DNA of 64,000 bases from CALAGB01 sp963713965 (GCA_963713965.1 OY970217.1:930001-994000); one strand, 5' to 3'; numbered from the stretch's first letter, positions 26,582 to 35,232 are shown. Made by a program: numbers and translations. The notes: generated by a model from the sequence alone, not told the origin.

Positions 26582-27484
26582 CTAGTGGCCGAGGATCGTG
26601 ACTTGTTCCACCGATCTATCAGGAACGGCTTGGAGATCGCCGTTCTGGTCAACCACGAACCAATGTCCGTCGGAATGGGAGATGAACTGACCGTGTAGGT
26701 TCTGACCATTGGATCGCTGGATGATTGTGCTCGGCAACTGTGGAGTCGACTCGGATGCTAGGACAATTGCGGAGGCGAGTACCCCGAAATACACAGTAAC
26801 AATAGCAAGCAATGCCACCAGCAATGATATCTTGTCGATTAGAATCAGTGCCCCAAAAACGATCAATCCACACGTCAGCGAAGCGGACAGGACCAACGTT
26901 GCCGAGTGCTGGTTCGTCGGGTGTCTCAACGCGGCCACGACATCAAGAGCCAATGAAATTGCAGCATACGCAATTATGAATGTGGCCACAAACGATATGA
27001 CCGGATATGGCGGCGATGTCATGATAGGAGTTCTACTATCGTCACCTGTCTCCTGAGATGGATCCTTGTGACGCGCCTTATTGCGTGGCAACAAGAATCC
27101 GAGTCGTGCCACGCGGCTCGCCGTATCATCGAGTTCCGATGTCGCTGAGGTGGATTGAGATCGGCGCCCTTGTCGTCGTCGACCCAACCAATAATCTGCC
27201 AGACCCAAAAGGCCGCCCAATAGGAGTCCAATTGACATCCAAATGAGGTTGGTCTCCTCTGAAGATAGTGCCTCACAGATTGCTCTGAATCCCAGCCAAA
27301 ATACCAACGTCTTCGACACCAGCGACGCTTCAAAGACTGAGCTGGGCATGTGACTGGAATAAGCATGATTCAATTGAACGGCGAGAACTAGCAATCCGAG
27401 CGGGTATGACGTAGCTGGAACAAAAGCCAGGAGGGCAAGAATCTGCGCAATTCCGCTGCCACTTATTCGCTTTCGACTCTCCAT
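26582..27484 (-). CDS. Polytopic membrane protein of unknown function (cargo)
   Basis: A 300-residue protein with about seven hydrophobic helices: two at residues 12-38, two at about 58-98, a charged cytoplasmic loop (RRRQGRRSQSTSATSE and onward to about 150), three at about 160-245, then a soluble C-terminal tail of about 55 residues reading HFVVDQNGDLQ-like beta strands (DGHWFVVDQNGDLQAVP). No transport or enzyme motif was recognised. No Shine-Dalgarno is visible before the ATG. It faces the next membrane protein gene divergently. Unknown function. Confidence 0.6.
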   Translation of the reverse strand: MESRKRISGSGIAQILALLAFVPATSYPLGLLVLAVQLNHAYSSHMPSSVFEASLVSKTLVFWLGFRAICEALSSEETNLIWMSIGLLLGGLLGLADYWLGRRRQGRRSQSTSATSELDDTASRVARLGFLLPRNKARHKDPSQETGDDSRTPIMTSPPYPVISFVATFIIAYAAISLALDVVAALRHPTNQHSATLVLSASLTCGLIVFGALILIDKISLLVALLAIVTVYFGVLASAIVLASESTPQLPSTIIQRSNGQNLHGQFISHSDGHWFVVDQNGDLQAVPDRSVEQVTILGH

Positions 27485-27906
27485 ATCAGAAGCATACTAA
27501 CAGTCGTCCATGTTGGGAATAAATGTCTTCCAGTCACACCTTCACTTGGACTTTTCAACACATTACGATGCAAGCGAATCCTTGAGCCAATAGCCGCTCT
27601 CGCGCGACAGCGGAAACGCTCACTACGCGGAAAGTCGACGCTTCGTTGGAACGCCTCTTTCAACGCCTTGGTCTCGCAGCAAATCGCGGAAACTACATCG
27701 CGGCCATCTTCAGCGCACTCGCCCTCATTGCGTGTGTCTGTGTAAGGACGGCACGTATAGCTACAGTCAACATCGAAGCGGGACGTGCTCGCACCACGGT
27801 GGGGTTGCCCAGTGGGTGAATCGACCGCCAAGCTAAGCAAGCGGAGATAGAGAACAGCTCAAGTTTATTCAGCTTATGATGTTCGAACTACCAAAAAAGT
27901 GTAACA
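27485..27906. other. AT-rich divergent gap between two membrane protein genes
   Basis: About 420 bp of low GC. A leftward frame runs through it but it is rich in Arg/Ser/Cys, has no ribosome site and overlaps the gene start, so it is not called. No promoter with both hexamers was recognised. Confidence 0.35.
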
Positions 27907-29211
27907 ATGAGATGTTCAGACATCATCTCGCGGAGAACTGTGGATTCAGTGTTGCGAAGACGACTTGCTCCCGGATCAAAATCGATTCAGAAGGGCCGCA
28001 TCGCCGCTCGGAGAGTGAGATGGTCCACTTCAAAGCCAGACCAAACGGAAAACCCGTTTCCATTTTCCTCTCTTGACGACGTTTCAGTTCAACTCATCGC
28101 CCGAAATTCTCGTGTGTTTCGGATTCTGAACAGAATCTTCGAAGCGAGCGGCTCGATCTTTGTCATGTTTATGGGTGCATACATCTCGATCATGTATTTT
28201 TGGATCAAGGCAGCAGGGACCGAGAGTTTTCATGTTGATCCACTTCTTCCGGCGCTGAGAACGGGAAGCAATTCCTCCAGCTGGATGTATTCGGTGCTTG
28301 TGTTGGCAACGGCTATTCTGGGCTTCGTTTTTGTCTGGCAGCCACATTTGATCAGGTCAACGTTCGTGCGTCTGGAAGAGAACGGCGTCATAGGCGATGC
28401 GAGGTACGACCAGCAAGCAAGCTCGTCTGCTGTCGTTCAAAGCATGGTGAGGCAGCATCGTCGAGAGCAGGAAACATCAATCGGAATGGATGGCGCTTAC
28501 GCGGAAATTGGGCTGCTGTTGTCATTGGTCGCGATGATTGCTCTATCCCCGATGCCATTGGTCAGCGCAGCGCCCATCCTATTCATCACTCCGCCAGCCT
28601 ACTATTTTGCAGTAAATGTAGTGTCACGTCACACAACGTATGTAGGTTGGATCGAAGAACTGTTCAAATCGTTCTATCCTCAACCGCAGTTATTTCATCA
28701 TGACGGAGCGAATGGGTTTGCTGCCGTAGGGGATTACATCATATGGTCACTGGTATTCATATTCTTTTCCGTATCAATTCTTTGGTCATATATGTTCCTA
28801 GCAATCGTCACGGGTCCGAAGGATTCCACGGCGCACCTCTTGATCACGCTAATCATGGCAATGGCCGTTGCGTTGAGCGTGTACCATAATTGGATACGTC
28901 CTATATGGTACGTTCATCGGCTTATGTTGAAACACCGTCACCAGGCTCTCGCGAATCTTGATCGTCAACTCTCGGTGTCAATTATCTCTGCCCCAGACAC
29001 GGACATGTCCGTGGCATCAGACGTTTTGAAACGACGAGAGCTTGTCGCGGAAAATCTCAAGTCTTGGCCAATGCGACGAGGAGCGTTCAAGATTGCGTCT
29101 ACGATAGTTGGCTCGGCTGCGGCTGGAACGATGTTGCCGTGGGTGTTGTCACATCCAGAGATGTTGGGCTCGGCAAGAGATTGGATTTTGTCGATGCTCG
29201 GCACGACGTGA
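27907..29211 (+). CDS. Polytopic membrane protein of unknown function (cargo), start uncertain
   Basis: Up to 434 residues. The first 65 are Arg/Ser-rich and may not be translated; a GTG at 28015 or later is an alternative start. Hydrophobic helices lie at about residues 84-103, 125-142, 200-218, 222-243, 280-303 and 312-330, with a helical cytoplasmic linker (HRREQETSIGMDGAYAEIG) between the second and third. The C-terminus ends with another short hydrophobic stretch. It has no recognised motif. GC is visibly lower than in the flanking chromosome. Confidence 0.6.
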   Translation: MRCSDIISRRTVDSVLRRRLAPGSKSIQKGRIAARRVRWSTSKPDQTENPFPFSSLDDVSVQLIARNSRVFRILNRIFEASGSIFVMFMGAYISIMYFWIKAAGTESFHVDPLLPALRTGSNSSSWMYSVLVLATAILGFVFVWQPHLIRSTFVRLEENGVIGDARYDQQASSSAVVQSMVRQHRREQETSIGMDGAYAEIGLLLSLVAMIALSPMPLVSAAPILFITPPAYYFAVNVVSRHTTYVGWIEELFKSFYPQPQLFHHDGANGFAAVGDYIIWSLVFIFFSVSILWSYMFLAIVTGPKDSTAHLLITLIMAMAVALSVYHNWIRPIWYVHRLMLKHRHQALANLDRQLSVSIISAPDTDMSVASDVLKRRELVAENLKSWPMRRGAFKIASTIVGSAAAGTMLPWVLSHPEMLGSARDWILSMLGTT

Positions 29212-29309
29212 CACGAGTGCGTTGCACGGACTGCTTCCTGTACGAGATGTGTATCCTAGCGTCTCACAGCGTGAGTCGTTGCCGCGATCACGTAGCAGTC
29301 TTCTGGTCG

Positions 29310-29681
29310 TCAGCTACTTCGCCGGTCAACCCGTCGCAACGTGACCACAATCGGCTGCTCCGTGACGACCTCTGATCGCTCTGTGTAGCCGCGATTCTTG
29401 CCGAGCGTCTTCAGCACAAACTGAATCGCCCACTGCTCGCCCTTCTCCACCGCGTCGAAGAGCTTCGATTCCGCGCGGTCGAGGGCCGCATCGCGGGCTT
29501 GTTCGAGCGCCGCTGAGACCGTCTTGGACTTCTTCAGCCGTGTGTAGATCGTCTGCGGGCTGACGCCTAGGTACTCGGCTGCTGGCGTTACGAGTCCGTG
29601 ACTCTGGCGGAGCGCGTCGGCCATCTCCCTGTCCGTGAAGCGTCGGCTCCGGACCTTCGGTTGTTCAACGAGTGCAAGCAT
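29310..29681 (-). CDS. Small-terminase-like HTH protein
   Basis: A 123-residue protein: helix-turn-helix ALRQSHGLVTPAAEYLGVSPQTIYTRLKK near residues 25-55, then a long helix (AALDRAESKLFDAVEKGE) and WAIQFVLKTLGKNRGYTER. This last segment, of the type AI-x-F-x-LK-T-x-GK-x-RGY, is usual in phage small-terminase or terminase-associated DNA-binding proteins. It would recognise pac/cos DNA for packaging. GAAAGG precedes the ATG; the frame extends upstream without a better start. No large terminase is nearby. Confidence 0.65.
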   Translation of the reverse strand: MLALVEQPKVRSRRFTDREMADALRQSHGLVTPAAEYLGVSPQTIYTRLKKSKTVSAALEQARDAALDRAESKLFDAVEKGEQWAIQFVLKTLGKNRGYTERSEVVTEQPIVVTLRRVDRRSS

Positions 29682-29910
29682 GACGCGAGCCTTTCTTCGG
29701 GACATGGTGCGCCACCACGACACGCATCGAATTGGCAATCTTGGAGCGGTGATCGAGCGCGTTGTCGTGGAGCGTGACCAATACATCGCCGCCCTGGCGT
29801 TCTATCGTGAATTGCTCGATATCCTTGACCGGTCGCAACTCCGGGACGGCTGCGAGCAGCTCATCCTTGAGCTGGTCGAGGTTGAATTCAAGGCTGTAGA
29901 CGTAGCGCAT
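29665..29910 (-). CDS. Small element protein, 81 aa
   Basis: ATG with AAAGGAGAG eight bases upstream. The 81-residue product (RYVYSLEFNLDQLKDELL near the start) has a mixed alpha/beta pattern and a basic C-terminus. It overlaps the terminase-like gene by 17 bp, so the two are probably translated together. Family not recognised. A copy of the GTGGC motif lies about 50 bp upstream of its start. Confidence 0.6.
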   Translation of the reverse strand: MRYVYSLEFNLDQLKDELLAAVPELRPVKDIEQFTIERQGGDVLVTLHDNALDHRSKIANSMRVVVAHHVPKKGSRHACTR

Positions 29911-29955
29911 CGCTGCGCTCTCCTTTCGATTTGGCGGTGCGGCTGGACCGTCGAT

Positions 29956-29982
29956 TTGGCACGAGAAGCCACGAATTTGCCA
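29956..29982 (-). repeat. Dispersed element motif, copy 3
   Basis: The minus strand reads GTGGCAAATTCGTGGCT, then TCTCGTGCCA. It keeps both GTGGC half-sites 11 bp apart and the trailing GTGCCA of copy 2. It sits upstream of the 81-residue gene in the same orientation as that gene. Confidence 0.5.
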
Positions 29983-30044
29983 CGCTACGCATTCGCGGCT
30001 CTGGGGCCTGTATCTCGATCCAACCGCCACGGTTGAACTGGCTC

Positions 30045-30617
30045 CTAGGCACGACGACGAATACGGACCTTGATCCGGTCAACGAGGTCCGGATGGGCCG
30101 CTTCGGTCGCGGTCGCGCGTGCGAGCTTGGCTTCCAGCTGACCGATCTGGTCGTCCACGTAGGACAACCGGCTGGCGAGTTTCGAGCGTTCACGCGCCAA
30201 GCCATTCGCGTGGACGACGATGGGTTGGACTTCCGCTTCGGTCAGCAACCGCACGCGGGCTGCGAGGGCGGATCGGTCGCTGGTGGAATCGACGTTGGCT
30301 TGGTAGTCCGGATTGGTTTGGATCACGCCGTGGCGCATGAGAAGCGGCGTGCCGATGTCGTGATCCTCGTTCGGGTCTTCCCAGTAGGGTTGGCTGTGCA
30401 TGTAGGCGCGATACACGCCCATGAATTCGTCGGTCGCGCGTCGCATCATGTCTTGGGCTTGGCTCGCCCGCTGTTCGGCGTCGGGCAGTTGCGCGTCCAC
30501 GGCATCGAGCCGCGCTTGGAGGGCTTCCCGGTCGCCACGATAGCGCTCCAATTCATCCGTGAGTTGAGACGCGGAAAACGGGGACATCGGTCGTACGTCG
30601 TGTCGAATCATGATCAT
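30045..30617 (-). CDS. Coiled-coil element protein, 190 aa
   Basis: A 190-residue charged protein. Two coiled-coil stretches are apparent: residues about 15-60 (TDELERYRGDREALQARLDA) and about 140-175 (LARERSKLASRLSYVDDQIG). Between them is a tyrosine/tryptophan-rich linker (YRAYMHSQPYWEDPNEDHD). AAAGGACG lies upstream of the ATG. By position between protease and packaging genes it could be a scaffold or size-determining protein, but that is inference only. Confidence 0.6.
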   Translation of the reverse strand: MIMIRHDVRPMSPFSASQLTDELERYRGDREALQARLDAVDAQLPDAEQRASQAQDMMRRATDEFMGVYRAYMHSQPYWEDPNEDHDIGTPLLMRHGVIQTNPDYQANVDSTSDRSALAARVRLLTEAEVQPIVVHANGLARERSKLASRLSYVDDQIGQLEAKLARATATEAAHPDLVDRIKVRIRRRA

Positions 30618-30635
30618 GAGGGTTCGTCCTTTCGA

Positions 30636-31700
30636 CTACCACGCGCCAATGAGCGCGGGGCGGAACATCGAGCCGTCGGGATACCGGGTTGTGCCGTTGG
30701 CGGAGACATGGGTGCCGTTGCGGTAGCTGATCGAGCCGTCTGCGGTAACGAGTTCACCGCGTTTCAAGAGCCAGACGCCATTGGAGTGGAAGGTGCGGCC
30801 GTCGTCTTCCGGCAGATACTCGCCTGACCGCCGCGCGTCCTTGAAGAATTCGAAGGTCAGCTCATCGGCGTATGCCTGCGCGTCGGCTTCGATCTCTTCG
30901 TCGTCGAGCACACGGAATCCGCCCTGGCGGTCTTGCCACTTGTGGTAGACCTCGTGAATCACGGTATCAACGAGGTCAGGACCGGAGAGGGCCGAACGGA
31001 GCGAGATGCTGCCGGTGTCGCGAGGGGAGTACCAACCCCAAACATCGTCGTCTGCCTTGACCGGCCACGGCCAGCGCTTGGCCTGGACGGCTTCGTGGAT
31101 GTCGTCATCGGTGATCCGTGTCCACCAGCGGATGCGCGGCGGAACCAATCCAAGCTCCTTGGCGGCGAAGACGCGTGCCCGCTGGGCGAGCATGACGCGC
31201 GGAGCAACGACTTCATCCGCTGGAATCTCACGCAGCGCCGGCACGATGCCGAGTCCCTTGATGTGGAGCGTGCGCGTTTCGCGGTTGTCGCCGATCAAGA
31301 CTGGCGAGACTTCGAACACGTCGCCTTTGGCCAGGAAGGTGACCTGCTGGCCCTGGAAGTCGCCTTGGTAGGCTTCGTGGACTCGGAAGCCCCAGGACCA
31401 CTCCTGAAGCCCGTCCATGGATTTGATCGTTTCGTAGTGCTCGATGCCTCCGGCGGTATCGAAGAATTGCCCGTCGAACACCGCCCCTTCGTCGGTGACG
31501 CGGATCACACCCTTGCCGACGGGGAGTTCGTTCCAGTTATGGCCCCAAGCGGCCATGGGTACTTCCTGGCCGTCCGTGAAGAAGCTCGGAAGCACGACTT
31601 CGTTGGATTGGTCGACGGTATTGAAGACGCTGAAGAGGCACGACACCTTCATATCGGGCTGTGCCTTCAGCTGCGCTTGGAACGTCTTGGTTCGCGTCAT
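30636..31700 (-). CDS. Prohead protease (U35-like) fused to HExxH metallopeptidase-like domain
   Basis: A 354-residue protein. Residues 1 to about 155 resemble HK97-type prohead serine proteases: His in AAWGHNW, GKGVIRVTDEGAVFDGQF, Ser in LQEWSWGF, and DVFEVSPVLIGDN. Residues about 225-300 hold a zinc-peptidase-like helix IHEVYHKWQ (HExxH) followed about 20 residues later by an acidic helix EEIEADAQAYADE that could give the third ligand. The C-terminal 60 residues form short beta repeats (ADGSISYRNGTHVSANGTTRYPDG). AAAGGATC precedes the ATG. Prohead proteases mature capsids; the second protease domain is unusual. Confidence 0.72.
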   Translation of the reverse strand: MTRTKTFQAQLKAQPDMKVSCLFSVFNTVDQSNEVVLPSFFTDGQEVPMAAWGHNWNELPVGKGVIRVTDEGAVFDGQFFDTAGGIEHYETIKSMDGLQEWSWGFRVHEAYQGDFQGQQVTFLAKGDVFEVSPVLIGDNRETRTLHIKGLGIVPALREIPADEVVAPRVMLAQRARVFAAKELGLVPPRIRWWTRITDDDIHEAVQAKRWPWPVKADDDVWGWYSPRDTGSISLRSALSGPDLVDTVIHEVYHKWQDRQGGFRVLDDEEIEADAQAYADELTFEFFKDARRSGEYLPEDDGRTFHSNGVWLLKRGELVTADGSISYRNGTHVSANGTTRYPDGSMFRPALIGAW

Positions 31701-31774
31701 CGGATCTGATCCTTTCTGCTGTCGGAGAACCGCTTCCATGTGTTCGAATTCGCGTTGAATCCGTTCGACTTCGC

Positions 31775-32047
31775 GCGAGGAAAGAGCGAGGAAAGTCAAA
31801 AGTCGGCGTATCAATCCCACTTTCCTCGCTTTCCTCGCTGGGGGGTGGGGGGAGAAAGAGTACATCCCGGTGCGTTCGGGTGAATTCCAAGTTTCGTTGC
31901 TATAGTCTATAAAAAGCAACTTTCCTCTCTTTACTCGCTTGGTTTTCTTCCACCCTTCGGCTCCTCTCCCCCCTTGGGGGCCAGCGAGGAAAGCGAGGAA
32001 AGGCTTCCCCTTCTCCCCTTGGGGGACAGCGAGGAAAGCGAGGAAAG
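31775..32047. other. Iteron-like repeat region, putative replication origin of the element
   Basis: Five arrays, each a double GCGAGGAAA unit: 31775-31795 (plus), 31820-31840 (minus), 31920-31940 (minus, degenerate), 31982-32002 and 32027-32047 (plus; the last two each follow a CCCCTTGGGGG palindrome). The arrays flank an AT-rich tract at about 31892-31922. The block directly follows the stop codon of the Prim-Pol replicase gene. Repeats flanking an AT-rich core next to the replication gene is the layout of satellite and plasmid origins. Confidence 0.65.
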
Positions 32048-32049
32048 TC

Positions 32050-34077
32050 CTAGGATTGGATCGCACGGTATTCATCCCGCCGTCTCCCTCCAGTTGAGAC
32101 TGACTGATATTCGATCAGCCCAGCGTCGCGAAGCTCCTCAAGAATCTCGCCAAGCTCCTTTCCGTAGACGTGGCGGTTGAGCTGGTCCACAATGTCCGTC
32201 TTGCTGACCCAATCGCCGCGATTCGAGATTGCATCCAAGACGTGCTGACGCTTCCGAACAGGGTCAATCTCGTTCAGCACGCGTTCGCCGTGGGCGAGGA
32301 AGTAGTCCATCAGTTTCGCCGCATTGGTGATCGTGGTCTCGGAGACTTTAGACTCAGCGCCAGGAGTAAGGCAGTGGATGATCAGCGTGAGGCGAGCAAG
32401 GTGACTGCTCGCCTTATTCAGCATTCCTGCAGACAGCCCGTTCGCGGCACGAGCTTGGGCCTTCCACGTGTTGAAGCGTTCGATCCAAACCCCTTCGGCT
32501 GCTTCTGAGAGCCGGTGCACCCCGTAGGGGGGTTCAGGCCGAACGTTTACCGCGTGACGGCGAAGGTGACGGAAGACGTCAAGAATGGCCCTGAATTGTT
32601 CTTGTTCGACACCTTGTTCGACCCACGTTTCGGCGTTCGAAACGGGATAGGCGAACAAGAAACGCTCGATGAATCCATCACCGTGACCCGCTTCCGGCGC
32701 AAGATCGGACAGCTTCTCGGGTTGGATGCCACCCGTAACCGGCATAACCGGAAGGCTGATATGGATTGGGTCCGCCTTCTTCCGGTCAATCTTCCAATCC
32801 CCTGACGACCACGAGGACAACATCCGCTGGCGCTCGTCACCGATCTTGCCCTTGTACTGGCCAAAGCTGTTGACCCATCCGACGATTTCATCTCGAACAA
32901 TCGCGACTCCCGCCGAAGACGCCAATATCTGCGCGAGCGCTTCTGGCGTCGTATCCGTGGTGAAGTAGTGTTCGAGCGGCTCAACAACGTGATCCGGATT
33001 CTCACGTTTCGCCGCGCGAGCGCCTTCGTACATCGCCGTTGCGACCTTTTGAAGCTCCTTCAAGGGCGCGAGCGCGTAGCCCAGCGCCGGAGACTTCGCC
33101 GTCCCAGGTGGAGCGACGACTCCGGTCCACAACACCGGATATTCCCGATACCCTGGCTTCAATTCGAGGGCTTGGCTGTTCCCGATCACCGCACCGGCAA
33201 GGGTCAAGAGCGGTACGGCGACAAACTCAGGCGGGCAGCCAATGGACGCCGCAGCGGCTTCCACGAAGGAGCGCACCGACGCAGGAAGGGCATCCAGCGG
33301 GAAGGCTGGAGACGCGATTGACCGCGCAGCAGGAGCGTAGCGGGATATGCTCTTCGCAACCCGCGAGACTTCTTGCTGCGAGAGCGGCGACGCTTGTGCG
33401 GCGTTGATTCCCAACAGTGCGACTTCGATATGGCTCTGAGGAGCGCCAACGCGCCGTAGTGCTCCGGCATATGAGGCGAACGTCGTATTCCGGGCACCTT
33501 CCGGTATGTCTTCTGAAATCGGTTCGTGGTGTTTCCCGTTGGGCGACGTTCGGATCATCGACCGCAGCTTATCGGTCCACATCGGAAACTCGCCAGCGAG
33601 CGGGATCATCCACGCGTACAGACCGCCCGACGCGTGAATCGATGGAGGAAGGACGACATAGCCACCTTCGCCCCGAACATCAACGCCGTGGGGAAGGCTT
33701 CCACTGCTATTGGTTACGCCGTCTTCGTGCGCGAAGAAGAAATGAAGTCCACCGCTTCCCGTCCGCACGATTGGCATGTCATCGGGATAGTCGATGCCGA
33801 GGGCTTCCAGGGCTTCTTCGCCCTTGCGATCAACGTCCAACACATCGAAGCCGGTTCGCGCTCCGGTCGGAGCGCCAATGTTCGCGTCCGGCCATTGGCT
33901 CCACCACGCGCGAATCTGGGCTGGGTCGCTTGTCGCGTCTTTGAAGCCGTTCGGGGTCAGCGGAGCTTTCCCGTTCAGAGGGAAGACGGGAATGCCCTGA
34001 GCGGCGTACCACAGCGCCCAATCGAGTTTCGGATCGGTCAGTTCAAGGGTATAATCGAGCGTAGACCTTGCATCCAC
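32050..34077 (-). CDS. Bifunctional DNA primase/polymerase + DUF3987 helicase-like replication protein
   Basis: A 675-residue protein. Residues about 18-190 are the Prim-Pol domain: GIPVFPLNGKAPLT, FDVLDVDRKG (catalytic Asp pair), TGSGGLHFFF and DVRGEGGYVVLPPS are family signatures. From about residue 255 a DUF3987-type ATPase domain follows, with Walker A-like APPGTAKSPA and acidic IVRDEIVGW. A winged-helix-like C-terminus (SKTDIVDQLNRHVYGKEL) ends it. Such proteins replicate plasmids, phages and satellites. The gene lies immediately upstream of the iteron-like repeats and shows phage-type organisation, with short genes overlapping upstream. Confidence 0.85.
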   Translation of the reverse strand: MDARSTLDYTLELTDPKLDWALWYAAQGIPVFPLNGKAPLTPNGFKDATSDPAQIRAWWSQWPDANIGAPTGARTGFDVLDVDRKGEEALEALGIDYPDDMPIVRTGSGGLHFFFAHEDGVTNSSGSLPHGVDVRGEGGYVVLPPSIHASGGLYAWMIPLAGEFPMWTDKLRSMIRTSPNGKHHEPISEDIPEGARNTTFASYAGALRRVGAPQSHIEVALLGINAAQASPLSQQEVSRVAKSISRYAPAARSIASPAFPLDALPASVRSFVEAAAASIGCPPEFVAVPLLTLAGAVIGNSQALELKPGYREYPVLWTGVVAPPGTAKSPALGYALAPLKELQKVATAMYEGARAAKRENPDHVVEPLEHYFTTDTTPEALAQILASSAGVAIVRDEIVGWVNSFGQYKGKIGDERQRMLSSWSSGDWKIDRKKADPIHISLPVMPVTGGIQPEKLSDLAPEAGHGDGFIERFLFAYPVSNAETWVEQGVEQEQFRAILDVFRHLRRHAVNVRPEPPYGVHRLSEAAEGVWIERFNTWKAQARAANGLSAGMLNKASSHLARLTLIIHCLTPGAESKVSETTITNAAKLMDYFLAHGERVLNEIDPVRKRQHVLDAISNRGDWVSKTDIVDQLNRHVYGKELGEILEELRDAGLIEYQSVSTGGRRRDEYRAIQS

Positions 34078-34078
34078 T

Positions 34079-34288
34079 CTAATGCTCCAAGTCGAGAGAG
34101 GCGCTGTCCGCAGCAGCGCCTTCGCTCTGTGCCTGAGTAGGCGCTCCGAGCGGACGATTCAAAACGCACTTGCGCTCGAAATACTCTTGGAGCACGTCGT
34201 GGACGTCATCTCCGCGCTCAAAGCGCCACCACAACAAGAGCCGTGCTGATCGTTCTAGGTCGTTGCGCAATTCAAGGTCACTCCGCAT
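34079..34288 (-). CDS. Small element protein, 69 aa
   Basis: A 69-residue acidic protein (MRSDLELRNDLERSARLLLWW start), helical for about 45 residues then low-complexity. It ends 1 bp before the replication gene start and begins 11 bp inside the preceding gene, which supports translation. Family not recognised. Confidence 0.45.
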   Translation of the reverse strand: MRSDLELRNDLERSARLLLWWRFERGDDVHDVLQEYFERKCVLNRPLGAPTQAQSEGAAADSASLDLEH

Positions 34289-34601
34289 CGCCCGCCCCCA
34301 ACTCCTGAAGCTCGGCGTCTGTCGCGGCGATCTCGGTGTCGAGTTGCTGGCGTCGTGCGCGCGCGGTCTTGCTCTTCAAGGCAAGCCGCGTCATGTGAGC
34401 GCGCAAGAGGAGGTCAGCCCGCCGTCGACGTTCGCCGTCGGGAAGCCCAGGATTCTCTTCGTCGACTTGTTTGAGGAAGCGATTGAGGAACGCGCTCCGG
34501 GCTTTGGCCGATTGCGCGTCGCCGTAGCGGGCTTGAGTCGTCAAGCCTCCAATACGACCACGAAGCGCTTGCAGTTCGGGATCGAACGTGTGCGTAGACA
34601 T
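34278..34601 (-). CDS. Helical basic element protein, about 107 aa
   Basis: Probable start is the ATG of MSTHTFDPELQALRG; an ATG 12 codons further upstream is possible. It is strongly helical and basic, rich in Arg/Ala/Leu (LLLRAHMTRLALKSKTARARR), perhaps a coiled-coil or DNA-binding protein. It overlaps the next small gene by 11 bp, so it belongs to the replication operon. Family not recognised. Confidence 0.5.
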   Translation of the reverse strand: MSTHTFDPELQALRGRIGGLTTQARYGDAQSAKARSAFLNRFLKQVDEENPGLPDGERRRRADLLLRAHMTRLALKSKTARARRQQLDTEIAATDAELQELGAGDAE

Positions 34602-34797
34602 AGAAGAACGGCTCCACTTCTGGGTATATTTGCCCATCGGTGACAGCCGTCCTTGATCGGTCTACGTCACTTGTTCTTGCCTGCGCGCTCCCAAAGGGTG
34701 TCGTTCTACCCTGGCCCCATTAGCTCCGGTGGGAAAGGGAAGGCCATATGCGATTGACCGAAGTATACCGGTCTAGCGCAATCGCGTAAAGCAATGG

Positions 34798-35232
34798 TCA
34801 GACCATTCTGACATCAACATCAAATGTCGGTTCTCGTGAGACTTTGAGGAGTCGATGGTCCAACCGGTTGGTCGCGCCGCACTTGCATCTGGCATACACC
34901 GGAAGTGCCGGAGTGTGGACGACGTCAAGCGCTCCCGATTCGTCTTTGATTGCCGGTCGCCTGTCGCGTGAGGACATTCCCCGCTTCAGCCGCTTCTCGC
35001 TTCGCGATGTGAGCATCCAAACCCCTGTATCGCGGTCAGGAATCCACCCTGAGTTGAATCCAAAGACGCGGGCGCCCTTGTCGGACACGGAGATGGTTCC
35101 GAACTGCTCACCACATCGGTATGATCCATCGGTGTTTTGCTTCCCGCACATTACCTTGGTCTTTCCGACAAGCCGCGCGGTCCAGATGTGTTCGGATACA
35201 GGCACTGGGTTCGTCGTGTCGCTCGGTGGCAT
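34798..35232 (-). CDS. Zinc-ribbon-like element protein, 144 aa
   Basis: GGAG lies eight bases before the ATG. Two cysteine pairs, MCGKQ...YRCGEQ and later RCKCGATN, could form zinc knuckles, though spacing (Cys about 29/41 and 116/118) is irregular. The N-terminus SEHIWTARLVGKTKVMCG resembles a phage zinc-finger protein. Probably a DNA-binding or regulatory protein of the element; family not known. Confidence 0.55.
   Translation of the reverse strand: MPPSDTTNPVPVSEHIWTARLVGKTKVMCGKQNTDGSYRCGEQFGTISVSDKGARVFGFNSGWIPDRDTGVWMLTSRSEKRLKRGMSSRDRRPAIKDESGALDVVHTPALPVYARCKCGATNRLDHRLLKVSREPTFDVDVRMV

Noticed and set aside
27463..27840. Leftward 125-codon frame between the two membrane protein genes
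   Set aside because: Cys/Arg/Ser-rich, no Shine-Dalgarno, overlaps the membrane protein start and resembles no family.
31775..32047. Possible CRISPR array (repeated GCGAGGAAA units)
   Set aside because: Repeats are short, in both orientations, with irregular spacing and no cas genes; better read as iterons.
31701..32075. N-terminal extension of the prohead protease frame into the repeat region
   Set aside because: The extended frame translates the iterons as FLAFLA-type low-complexity; the ATG at 31700 has AAAGGATC and begins the family domain.
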